Positions 58,601-64,000 of a stretch of DNA of 64,000 nt are shown here, piece by piece. A program made the position numbers and the translations under genes. The notes below the pieces were generated by a model. The model had not been told where the DNA came from, did not search any database, and was given only the letters and a program-made list of their open reading frames with translations. How positions within the stretch are numbered: the first letter of the stretch is position 1; every line of letters starts with the position of its first letter. This DNA comes from Diadema setosum. Its lineage: Eukaryota > Echinodermata > Echinoidea > Diadematoida > Diadematidae. The stretch is from contig NC_092696.1 in assembly GCF_964275005.1 (NCBI RefSeq), positions 27,302,572 to 27,366,571 of the forward strand, read 5' to 3'.

Positions 58601-61600
58601 TGTATTGCACGCGGTCCTTGGCAGCGTAACACATGGTTTGTTGCACGAAGAACTTGTTACCCGGCGTCCCACCCAGGTGTGGTGATTCGGTCTCTTCCAG
58701 CACGCGATTGAAGTGCAAGCCAAACGTTGGAGCAGAAGTAACAACTCGCTTCTGATAACCTTTGGTACGAGTATTAGGTATCGCGTCCTGCGTACAGGAA
58801 TATTTTGCTTAATGTCCATAAATGGTACAAAGGAATTCTACATATCTTTTTTTCTGTTATTACTTTTGTCACAAAAGAACTGAGGGAACACAAGATATGC
58901 ATGACTTTTGAGTCATTGGGAGTGTACTGGACAAACTAATTGAATGGTTCTGAAACAGTTGACAATCATTTTAATCATGATACTGTAATACCAACACTTA
59001 CTGGCAAGCAAATTCAATTATGCAAAATCTATATTTTTATCGCAATCAATTTTTTTTTGTCAGTATTTGGTTTGTTTTTAATTGTAAGATATGCAAAGTA
59101 ATGCTCTATGTCTTATTACAACTTTAATCAATCTCATCAATATTCAAAAAAATGTGGATCTATAATTATTGTATTCGGTTGTTGGGAGATATTCCAGGAT
59201 ACTGTATCAGTGTCCACAGTGTGTTACATTACAGTGTACTTAGTTCTATATAAATATAATAAAAAATGTGACCATGCATCACAAAAGCAAAACTAGAAAT
59301 GTCGCTATGGCGACTGGTATGCCTCTGCCAAAATGCATGATTCTCCTAATAGGTCTAGATAGTACAAAATATACATGTGGACAATGTGTGATTACATTTT
59401 CACAAAATTGGCAAAATATTAAAATGACACGTCTATCACAAATGTGTTGAATGTTCACCTTCCTTGACCGACAATGTAGGTTTAATTGGATGAATAGGAG
59501 AGCATGTATTTGGGATTTAAGGACTTTAACTATGCATTGAGTAATTTCCAAGGTATGGAGAAAAAGTGCAATTCCTGTAAAATTGTTACCATTTTCATCT
59601 GGCTTTTGACCTTAAAATTCATAAGATAATCACTGTCAGGTAGAACATGCATAAATATGTAGAAAGTTTTAAGATAACTTGAGCCACATCCACGATATGG
59701 AGGAAAAACTTAGTTCTGCACTTTCACGTGATCTTTGACCTTTTGACCTCTGAGGCAATAACAAAAGAAAAAAAACTTTCCAGAGAATCTCTATTAGGCT
59801 ATACATGCATACACCAAGTTAAAAAAAATAAATAATCCTGCTGGCATTCCATAAACATGAGGGAAATACTGTACTGTGACCTTGAAAAAGACATAAAAGG
59901 GTAAAAATTAATGGCAAAAAAGAAACGTGCCACAAAAACTTAACAATGGGTCTTTAAAGTTTGTTGACCCCTGCCCGTGACCTTTGACCTTGTGGTGACC
60001 ATCCACTCCCCAAGGGACATCTACCATCCAAGTTTGGTCACAAATAGACCTATGGATCAAAAGTTATGACCCATAATAGAAATGCACCATAAAAACTTAA
60101 CATTGGGCTCTAAAAGTTCATTGACCCATGCTTGTGACCATTGACCTTGTGGTGACCATCCACTCCCCAAGGGACATCTACCATCCAAGTTTAGTCACAA
60201 ACGGATCTATGGATCAGAAGTTATGACCCATAATAGAAATGCGCCATAAAAACTTAACATTGGGCTCTAAAAGTTTGTTGACCCATGCTTGTGACCATTG
60301 ACCTTGTGGTGACCATCCACTCCTCAAGGGACATCTAACATCCAAGTTTAGTCACAGACGGACCTATGGATCAAAAGTTATGACCCATACATGCGCCATA
60401 AAAACTTAACATTGGGCTCTAAAAGTTTGTTGACCCATGCTTGTGACCATTGACCTTGTGGTGATCATCCACTCCCCAAGGGACATCTACAGAGCTACAA
60501 TGTACAAAGTCTCACACATTCTGCATGAGACTCACAAATTTAGGGTCTGTCTCACGATCTCACGCATATGGTACCCATTTTTCACGCATCGGGACATAGC
60601 TCAAAGGATTGCAGTGAACGTTGCAATTGAAGGACCTGGTATATTTCCCTTTCATCTTTTAAAATAAGTAAAAAATAGTTACTCGAGTACGCACCAGATA
60701 GCACCATTAAGAGCTAAGAATTGAAAAAGGTCCCTACCGCTGGAGGGGGGACTCCACCCTTCCCCCTGCTTGGTCGCTACGCTCCCTCGCTCGCGCGTCG
60801 CGTGAGCGTCGAGACGCCCAGTCATGAGAGTCTTACTCATAAAATTTTTTGAACTTGGCATCTCTGCATCTACCATCCAAGTTTGGTCACAAATGAAGTT
60901 ATGGATCAAAAGTTATGACCAATAATAGAAACGCACCATAAAAACTTAACATTGGGCTCTAAAGTTCATTGACATCTGCCTGTGAGCTTGGCCTTGAGGT
61001 GACCTTCATATAAGGCATGGACCTAATACACAAGGACATTCATCGTATCATTAATTAATTCATGCACCCGTACATCTCAAAAGCGCTTCAAAGACATTTT
61101 TAGCATGCTTCACTGCTTTGATCCCATGATCGTCACCGCCAGCAAGCCGGGAGAAGAACAAAACGGAGATTCGAGAAATCTAAAACTATATGTGCAGAAG
61201 AAAATAACTCACAAAAATCAAGTAAAGTGAATGTCCAGTTGTGGTGTATGTTAGGAAATCATACCTCAAGCAATTTCGCTTGGGAGAGGTAGGCAGTTTT
61301 TAAAAGGAAGCTAACATTTTGGCAGAATGATTGTCATTTGTGATCTCAATATTTTACTTTTCTCCAGCTTATTCCAGAGCAAAAAGGGATGGTGATGGTA
61401 GAGAACAGATATACACGGTGTATCTTGCCATTGGGCAAGGTCTTATGCGTGTGCGAAAATGTGCAAATCAGCAATTACCCATCTTTTGGCACAAAATTTG
61501 TCATGATCTCAGGTTTGCTGCTCCTCATCATCTGTATTTAGTCAAAGACATTTCCGTCTAAAAAAGGCACATCAGCGAAACAAGACTGAAATGAGGGAAA

Positions 61601-62329
61601 CGATCCTTTTGTTAGTGACGATACATGATTACACAATCGTTATTGTCAAGACACCTGAATGTACTCATTAAGATGCACATAATCAGGTGTCGGTGACGAT
61701 CATTACATCAAAGAAAGACTGTTGTGAACAGTCCATCTATGTACATTAGGTCTATGTATAAGGTAAAATGTGAAACTTTGTAATGACCCCCTCTTCCCTC
61801 ATAGTTTGATCGCAATTGAAGCCCAGAGTAAAGAGTTTTTGAAGTTTTTGTAGCATTACGGACAGACGACGGACGGAAGGATGGACGGACGGACGGACGG
61901 ACGGACAGATGGACGGACAGACGGACGGACGGATAGACGGACGACGGACGGACGACGACGGACAGACGCCACACGCGATCCCTTAGTCTCCCCTCACCTC
62001 CGGTGGGCTCGACAAAAAAAAACCTTACAAAATATACAGTGTGTGTAAAGTACATCACCTCGAACGTCTTTTTCCATTCCTTTAGTTTCTTGTCATGGTT
62101 TTCTGTAAGCGATTCCACGTAACCGGTTGCGGAAGCTATGCTCAAGCAGATGCCGCTGTGATTCAGCATACGGAACACCTTGGTCGACACGCCTTGCCGC
62201 CACAGATCGAAGCCCATACACGTCTGCAAAAACTTGAAAATGCGAGGACGATTCGTGAACAGACCAATGGCCACCATCTGCCCCAGTCGGCGATTAAAAT
62301 GGGCCTGAGCCTCTTCATCAGTCATATGC
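34256..62329 (-). CDS. DUF6589-like protein with two PHD fingers, 9 exons, 5' incomplete
   Basis: Nine exons on the minus strand (62059-62329, 58374-58787, 56829-57086, 53554-53691, 49845-50103, 47000-47275, 45222-45449, 35606-35737, 34256-34605) join in phase at every boundary and give 774 residues plus stop. Residues about 1-440 resemble metazoan DUF6589-type proteins: CYAAKDRVQYR, LGIVPTNPGTTQGIETVLEH, QRVRADRETWQERLEGYIPV, SAKGTIAQLKNEFNY. PHD finger 1 (about 441-487) is Cys4-His-Cys3: CCRCRAV, CCNAMC, WYHLSC, CCHEC. PHD finger 2 (about 494-548): YCLCKRK, CAKQENC, HEWYHYGC, WYCGEEC. The C-terminus has DYLANAHYFLA, SLIWNRVVNINGR and REHRGFEEFDG...LSRRLD, typical of the same family. PHD fingers commonly read histone H3 tails. 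The usual GDQLT of the family reads SGNESAI here, so any nuclease role is doubtful. Upstream coding sequence may lie outside the window. Confidence 0.8.
34668..34825. mobile_element. Foldback MITE
   Basis: ACAAATGATGCACAGGAT pairs with ATCCTGTGCATCATTTGT, and GTTAGTGGAGATGTAGC with its inverse. It lies 60 bp upstream (in the transcribed sense) of terminal exon I, in the H-I intron. Confidence 0.75.
34826..35605 (-). other. Rest of intron H-I
   Basis: Contains repeated GAACTCGTGGGCTGT / GAACTCATGGGCTGT words around 35453-35490. No gene or clear element is recognised. Confidence 0.5.
35606..35737 (-). CDS. PHD/DUF6589-like gene, exon H
   Basis: Acceptor GTGTTTCAG|GT and donor AAAG|GTATGG. Encodes (C)VGGFAQKNIIKSLIWNRVV then NINGRREGNFGMDYVSKQIS. 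It joins exon G in phase across a 9.5-kb intron filled by transposons. Confidence 0.85.
37140..39206. mobile_element. 2,067-bp foldback element with perfect 32-bp TIRs and CTGG duplication
   Basis: The ends CGGTCGTGATTTGGCAAAAA and its inverse match perfectly over 32 bp. CTGG is duplicated at 37136-37139 and 39207-39210, and removing the element restores the ATCTCTGGGTCTA of the neighbouring units. Inside are at least 13 copies, in both orientations, of the motif TTGGCAAAAAGGTGTAT, including a 126-bp tandem array (units at 38671, 38797, 38923). No protein gene is convincing. Confidence 0.8.
39518..41860 (+). pseudogene. Decayed transposon-type protein gene
   Basis: A chain of homologous segments in shifting frames forms one broken protein. 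It starts at CRLCLICQEDKMETLTKP (39594-39650) with an in-frame TAG where the other arm has GAG, then continues VHGIEAAMVAQYHQTCRLQY, LLGDTELLSRLSGGDMVVLD, FPTYIGMILHAHTRKKELVD (about 40770), DQLLFALPKQIQWKWP, GLHIEMAALKTI, ADSFLLAFHVLRTRRAHQVT, YARWIPVHLKDMAKLTTKHP and KMQRVFSSIPIDQAYEQNNA (about 41660-41710). It ends near EVARVIEEFQDG. I recall this protein as multicopy and transposon-borne in marine invertebrates, but cannot name its superfamily. At least five stops or frameshifts make it dead. Confidence 0.75.
41872..42260 (-). pseudogene. Inverted second copy of the transposon protein's 5' part
   Basis: On the minus strand it reads KRFKLAHAKRTSPSTSLHL, CRLCLICQEDKMETLTKP and GSGYTSLAENLIKFSEL, then TTRRAGS and KREHSRK in other frames. 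It mirrors 39518-39965 with a deletion of about 60 bp. It belongs to the right inverted repeat and cannot encode a full protein. Confidence 0.75.
43862..44488. other. Part of intron G-H
   Basis: AT-rich sequence with no recognised element or coding segment. Confidence 0.5.
44490..45200. mobile_element. G-run/C-run hairpin MITE, second copy
   Basis: Left hairpin GGGGAGGGG...CCCCCCCC (about 44495-44530) is followed by GAGGTCTTGGCC and GATCGCGCAAACGCCATGGA. The AT-rich interior parallels 8392-9200. The right C run is at about 45172-45190. It ends next to exon G. Confidence 0.6.
45222..45449 (-). CDS. PHD/DUF6589-like gene, exon G
   Basis: Acceptor TTTTTGTAG|AG completes GEKWYCGEEC, the last ligands of finger 2. 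It continues NHSRALTLEGLRHLARQAAV and DYLANAHYFLA. Donor GCAT|GTGAGT, phase 1. A MITE ends about 22 bp past the donor. Confidence 0.88.
45594..45786. mobile_element. Foldback MITE
   Basis: GAAAACCCCATTCGATTTG and AGTGGTCA pair with the right-hand TGACCACTTAACCAAATTGA and ATGGGGTTTCCTGC. Intron F-G. Confidence 0.7.
46390..46945. mobile_element. Dispersed retroposon-like repeat
   Basis: CGCAGACCTCCGCCAAGC at one end and CCCTTGGCGGAGGTATGAA at the other, with CATCCAAACCCGTTCACTAC and a (CAAA)n tract before the end. It resembles the widespread non-LTR-tail or SINE-type repeats of marine invertebrates. A partial GAGGTCTGCGCTCTCGAGAG at about 46192 may be a neighbouring fragment. Confidence 0.55.
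47000..47275 (-). CDS. PHD/DUF6589-like gene, exon F (PHD fingers 1 and 2)
   Basis: Acceptor CTACACAG|TG and donor CCAG|GTGAGT, 91 whole codons. Carries CCNAMCPTPWYHLSCAGL, DDWYCCHEC, then YCLCKRKEDARGG, CAKQENCRGHEWYHYGC. All zinc ligands are present. Confidence 0.9.
47281..48560 (-). other. Part of intron E-F
   Basis: Contains a (CA)n-like tract at about 47700-47760. No element borders or coding sequence are recognised. Confidence 0.5.
48580..49120. mobile_element. Foldback element
   Basis: TTTTCACATCAGCCCGAT and AATAAGCCAGTTCGGGGTT (48648-48666) are mirrored by ACCCCGAACTGGCTTATT (49069-49086) and ATTCACATCAGCAGG (about 49108-49122). Confidence 0.65.
49416..49793. repeat. Tandem direct duplication, about 182-bp unit
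   Basis: Two adjacent copies (about 49416-49597 and 49599-49793) share AAGTCAGAAAATAGC, CACAATTCTTGATTATCTA, AATTCAGGTCAGTCTCAATT and CTTATCCGGATGCCCCC. The unit ends in TTATCCGG words like the tip of a further MITE. It lies 50 bp from exon E. Confidence 0.8.
49845..50103 (-). CDS. PHD/DUF6589-like gene, exon E (start of PHD finger 1)
   Basis: Acceptor ACTGCGCAG|TTT and donor GCCG|GTAAGA. Begins FVTEGYSLLCALKFCGTSSL and ends AAVLCCRCRA, supplying the first zinc-binding cysteines. Ends in phase 1. Confidence 0.87.
50589..52596. mobile_element. pogo/Tigger-like non-autonomous transposon, 2.0 kb
   Basis: Starts CAGTGAAACCCCGTTATAAC and ends AACGGGGTTTCACTG, with TA on both sides (50587-50588, 52597-52598). 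Related to 27447-29212 in the opposite orientation, with the same internal modules in different copy numbers (CTTCCGAAAATCTCTT and GAAAAATATGCGACAGGATT repeated three times). No transposase is seen. Intron D-E. Confidence 0.75.
52705..52935. mobile_element. Foldback MITE
   Basis: Left GTAGATGATGACTGG...GAACGTAACAAAT and CCCGAAGGGTTTGAAATGCT are mirrored by AGCATGTCAAACCCTCAGGG and GACAATAAAAGTCATCATCT. Confidence 0.65.
52937..53231. mobile_element. MITE ending ATGGGTTAGTCAA
   Basis: Ends ATGGGTTAGTCAAATAC and GTAGTTGACTAACCCAT. It lies immediately after the previous MITE. It contains a repeated CCCATGGG(A/C)GA word near 53121 and 53151. Confidence 0.7.
53554..53691 (-). CDS. PHD/DUF6589-like gene, exon D
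   Basis: Acceptor TTCTTCAAG|GAT and donor GAG|GTGAGA, 46 codons: DSNNVFFDGESASAKGTIAQ to EAWDMYE. Phase 0 to 0. Confidence 0.85.
53850..54980. repeat. TGACC-rich tandem repeat region
   Basis: Three units of about 170 bp with CTTAACATTGGGCCCTAAAA, GTGACCTTTGACCTTGTG and AAGTTTGGTCACAAACGGAC. They are followed by three or four units with AAGAGAGTCTTGCA(A/G)GTAAAC, then (GGACGAC)n and CCTTCACCTCTGGTGGGC. The same end occurs at 61855-62015 and the same units at 59910-60500. Intron C-D. Confidence 0.75.
55012..55757. mobile_element. G-run/C-run hairpin MITE, third copy
   Basis: The ends are GAAAGACTGGGGGG and an inverted CCCAGTCTTTTT. The hairpins are GGGGGGGGCCTAAAGGGCCC and its right counterpart (55706-55738). 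The inner AAGATCTCGGCCATGGA and AT-rich body match 44490-45200 and 8392-9200. Confidence 0.7.
56829..57086 (-). CDS. PHD/DUF6589-like gene, exon C
   Basis: Acceptor CATTCCAG|GTG and donor CAG|GTTTGT, 86 codons. Holds VTLGIVPTNPGTTQGI, NPTLVSGNESAIKGVLQAQR and LEGYIPVPQEYDKEI, the best-conserved block of the DUF6589-like region. Phase 0 to 0. Confidence 0.87.
57845..58320. mobile_element. Foldback MITE
   Basis: AAAGGAAGCCAAAACCCAAA and AGCAATGTGGATTGA are mirrored by TCACATTGCTCTTTGGGATT and TGGTTTCCTTCA. GGGAATTCTACAAAAATTCA also pairs with its inverse near 58145. It ends 50 bp from the exon B donor. Confidence 0.75.
58374..58787 (-). CDS. PHD/DUF6589-like gene, exon B
   Basis: Acceptor TACGCAG|GAC and donor CTG|GTAAGG, 138 codons. 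Contains GLHFNRVLEETESPHLGG, CYAAKDRVQYRIVTSP and RQRLRLVDVVANIMSRHMTF. Phase 0 to 0. Confidence 0.85.
58788..59288 (-). other. Part of intron A-B
   Basis: Nothing recognised beyond AT-rich sequence. Confidence 0.5.
59289..61010. repeat. TGACC-rich dispersed repeat plus tandem array
   Basis: Opens with AAATGTCGCTATGGCGACTG as at 29320. From about 59910 four near-identical units of about 155-180 bp follow, with CTTAACATTGGGCTCTAAAA, CCTTGTGGTGACCATCCACT and CAAGGGACATCTA. A GC-rich insertion (about 60490-60870: GCTCGCGCGTCGCGTGAGCG) interrupts a fifth unit, which resumes with CTACCATCCAAGTTTGGTCA. Confidence 0.7.
61855..62015. repeat. (GGAC)n-rich repeat end
   Basis: Repeated GACGGACG tetramers, then GCGATCCCTTAGTCTCCCCT and TCACCTCCGGTGGGCTCGAC. 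Same as the end of the 53850-54980 region. It lies 44 bp from exon A. Confidence 0.75.
62059..62329 (-). CDS. PHD/DUF6589-like gene, exon A (first exon seen)
   Basis: Acceptor TTCTACCAAG|G. Reads H-MTDEEAQAHFNRRLGQMVAI through SLTENHDKKLKEWKKTFE, then donor GAG|GTGATG, phase 0. The ATG at 62325 could be the start, but the good acceptor implies at least one upstream exon, coding or not. Confidence 0.75.
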
Positions 62330-62536
62330 CTTGGTAGAAAAAAAAATACAAAGGATTTAATAATGATAATGATGACAATAATAAGAATAATAATAATAAT
62401 AATAACAAACCCAGTCCAAACTAAAAAGAGACTTTCCGAAACAGTCTACAAAAAAGCACTCGATTTTGGGAAAAATTTGTTAAAAATTGATCCATCAATG
62501 TGCAAAAAATGGCATTTTCTACTGAAAATGATGCTC

Positions 62537-64000
62537 CCAGGTTCGCTAGAAAGCGAACCCTGGCTGCCCTGCCAGGTTCGCCAAAAAGCGAACCTGACTG
62601 CTGGGTTTGCCAAAAAGCGAACCTGGCTGCAAGGTTTGCCAAAAAGCAAATTTGGCCACCAGGTTCGCCAAAAAGCGAACCTGGCTGCAAGGTTTGCCAA
62701 AAAGCGAACCTGGCCGCCAGGTTCGCCAAAAAGCGAACCTGGCCGCCAGGTTCGCCAAAAAGCGAACCTGGCCGCCAGGTTCGCCAAAAAGCAAACCTGA
62801 CCGCCAGGTTCGCCAAAAAGCGAACCTTGCCGCCAGGTTCGCTAAAAAGCGAACCTGACTGCCAGGTTCGCTGGCTGCCCTGCCAGGTTCGCCAAAAAGC
62901 GAACCTGACTGCTGGGTTTGCCAAAAAGCGAACCTGGCTGCAAGGTTTGCCAAAAAGCGAACCTGGCCGCCAGGTTCGCCACAAAGCAAACCTGGCAGCC
63001 AGGTTTGCCAAAAAGCGAACCTGGCAGCCAGGTTTGCCAAAAAGCGAACCTGGCCGCAAGGTTTGCCAAAAAGCGAACCTGGCCGCCAGGTTCGCCAAAA
63101 AGCGAACCTGGCCGCCGGGTTCGCCAAAAAGCGAACCTGGCTGCCGGGTTTGCCAAAAAGCGAACCTGGCTGCCAGGTTCGCCACAAAGCAAACCTGGCA
63201 GCCAGGTTCGCCAAAAAGCGAACCTGGCTACCAGGTTCGCTAAAAAGCGAACCTTGCCGCCAGGTTCGCTAAAAAGCGAACCTGACTGCCAGGTTCGCCA
63301 AAAAGCGAACCTGGCTGCAAGGTTTGCCAAAAAGCGAACCTGGCTGCCAGGTTCGCCAAAGAGCGAACCTGGCTGCAAGGTTTGCCAAAAAGCGAACCTG
63401 GCCGCCAGGTTCGCCAAAAAGCGAACCTGACAGCCGGGTTTGCCAAAAAGCGAACCTGGCCGTCAGGTTCGCCAAAAAGCGAACCTGGCCGCCAGGTTCG
63501 CCAAAAAGCGAACCTTGCCGCCAGGTTCGCTAAAAAGCGAACCTTGCCGCCAGGTTCGCCAAGAAGCGAACCTGACTGCCAGGTTCGCCAAAAAGCGAAC
63601 CTTGCCGCCAGGTTCGCCAAAAAGCGAACCTGACTGCCAGGTTCGCCGAAAAGCAAACCTGGCCGCCAGGTTCGCCAAAAAGCGAACCTGGCTGCCAGGT
63701 TCGCCAAAAAGCGAACCTTGCCGCCAGGTTCGCCAAAAAGCGAACCTTGCCGCCAGGTTCGCCAAAAAGCAAACCTGACTGCCGGGTTTGCCAAAAAGCG
63801 AACCTGGCCGCCAGGTTCGCCAAAAAGCGAACCTGGCTGCCAGGTTCGCCAAAAAGCGAACCTTGCCGCCAGGTTCGCCAAAAAGCGAACCTGGCCGCCA
63901 GGTTCGCCAAAAAGCGAACCTGGCTGCCAGGTTCGCCAAAAAGCGAACCTTGCCACCAGGTTCACCAAAAAGCGAACCTGACTGCCAGGTTCGCCAAGAA
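62537..64000. repeat. 29-bp hairpin satellite array, about 50 units, open at window end
   Basis: The consensus unit contains GGTTCGCCAAAAAGCGAACC, a 7-bp inverted repeat around a six-base loop, followed by a variable 9-base TGGCCGCCA-type linker. Linkers vary (TGGCTGCAA, TTGCCGCCA, TGACTGCCG). A block of three variant units near 62545-62640 recurs at about 62868-62955, showing higher-order duplication. Because 29 bp is not a multiple of 3 and the unit lacks stops, frames stay open on both strands; I regard these as non-coding. Confidence 0.95.

Noticed and set aside
62421..63981. Long open frames on both strands with a 29-residue repeat
   Set aside because: Open frames are expected from a stop-free 29-bp tandem repeat; overlapping frames on both strands are equally long.
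62537..64000. CRISPR-like array of palindromic repeats
   Set aside because: Animal DNA, a 9-base linker that is itself repetitive, no unique spacers and no cas genes.

Overview
The window is nuclear DNA of a multicellular animal. It has long intron-containing genes with GT-AG borders, two PHD fingers in one gene, a Penelope-like retroelement, and very dense short inverted-repeat DNA transposons and microsatellites. The repeat landscape (TGACCTTTGACC-rich dispersed repeats, GGGCCCGTT foldbacks, pogo/Tigger-like CAGTG...TA elements) and a metazoan ACC-synthase-like gene suggest a marine invertebrate. An echinoderm or other invertebrate deuterostome is my guess, with low confidence. No prokaryotic gene organisation is present.

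Layout. 1-3830: Penelope-like element with two 3' halves joined head to head as a perfect palindrome (arms 1-583 and 2344-2926), followed by a diverged tandem repeat and a hammerhead-ribozyme-like motif at 3744-3786. 5671-23884, plus strand: a complete 12-exon gene for a fold-type-I PLP enzyme of the ACC-synthase-like (ACCS) family, 442 residues if a one-base frameshift in exon 1 is disregarded. Its exons keep phase throughout, and intron 3 fits only as a U12-type AT-AC intron. Intron 4 holds a 3.4-kb palindromic foldback element. 23885-34255: repeat-rich intergenic DNA with nested transposons and a possible 3' UTR of the next gene.

34256-62329, minus strand: nine phase-consistent exons giving the C-terminal 774 residues of a protein that resembles the metazoan DUF6589 family with two internal PHD fingers. 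The 5' end probably lies beyond the window. Its 9.5-kb intron (35738-45221) holds a three-level transposon nest: a TA-flanked pogo-like MITE, inside it a 7.1-kb element with very long inverted repeats and a decayed transposon-type protein gene, and inside that a 2,067-bp element with perfect 32-bp inverted repeats and a 4-bp CTGG target duplication. 62537-64000: a 29-bp satellite whose every unit is itself a small hairpin; it runs off the window end.

The two host genes converge and share no evident pathway. One is a metabolic-type PLP enzyme. The other looks like a transposase-derived or chromatin-reading protein. Most of the remaining sequence is mobile DNA, much of it nested, so relative insertion ages can be read from the order of interruption. 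Family assignments rest on motifs recalled from knowledge; no database search was run.
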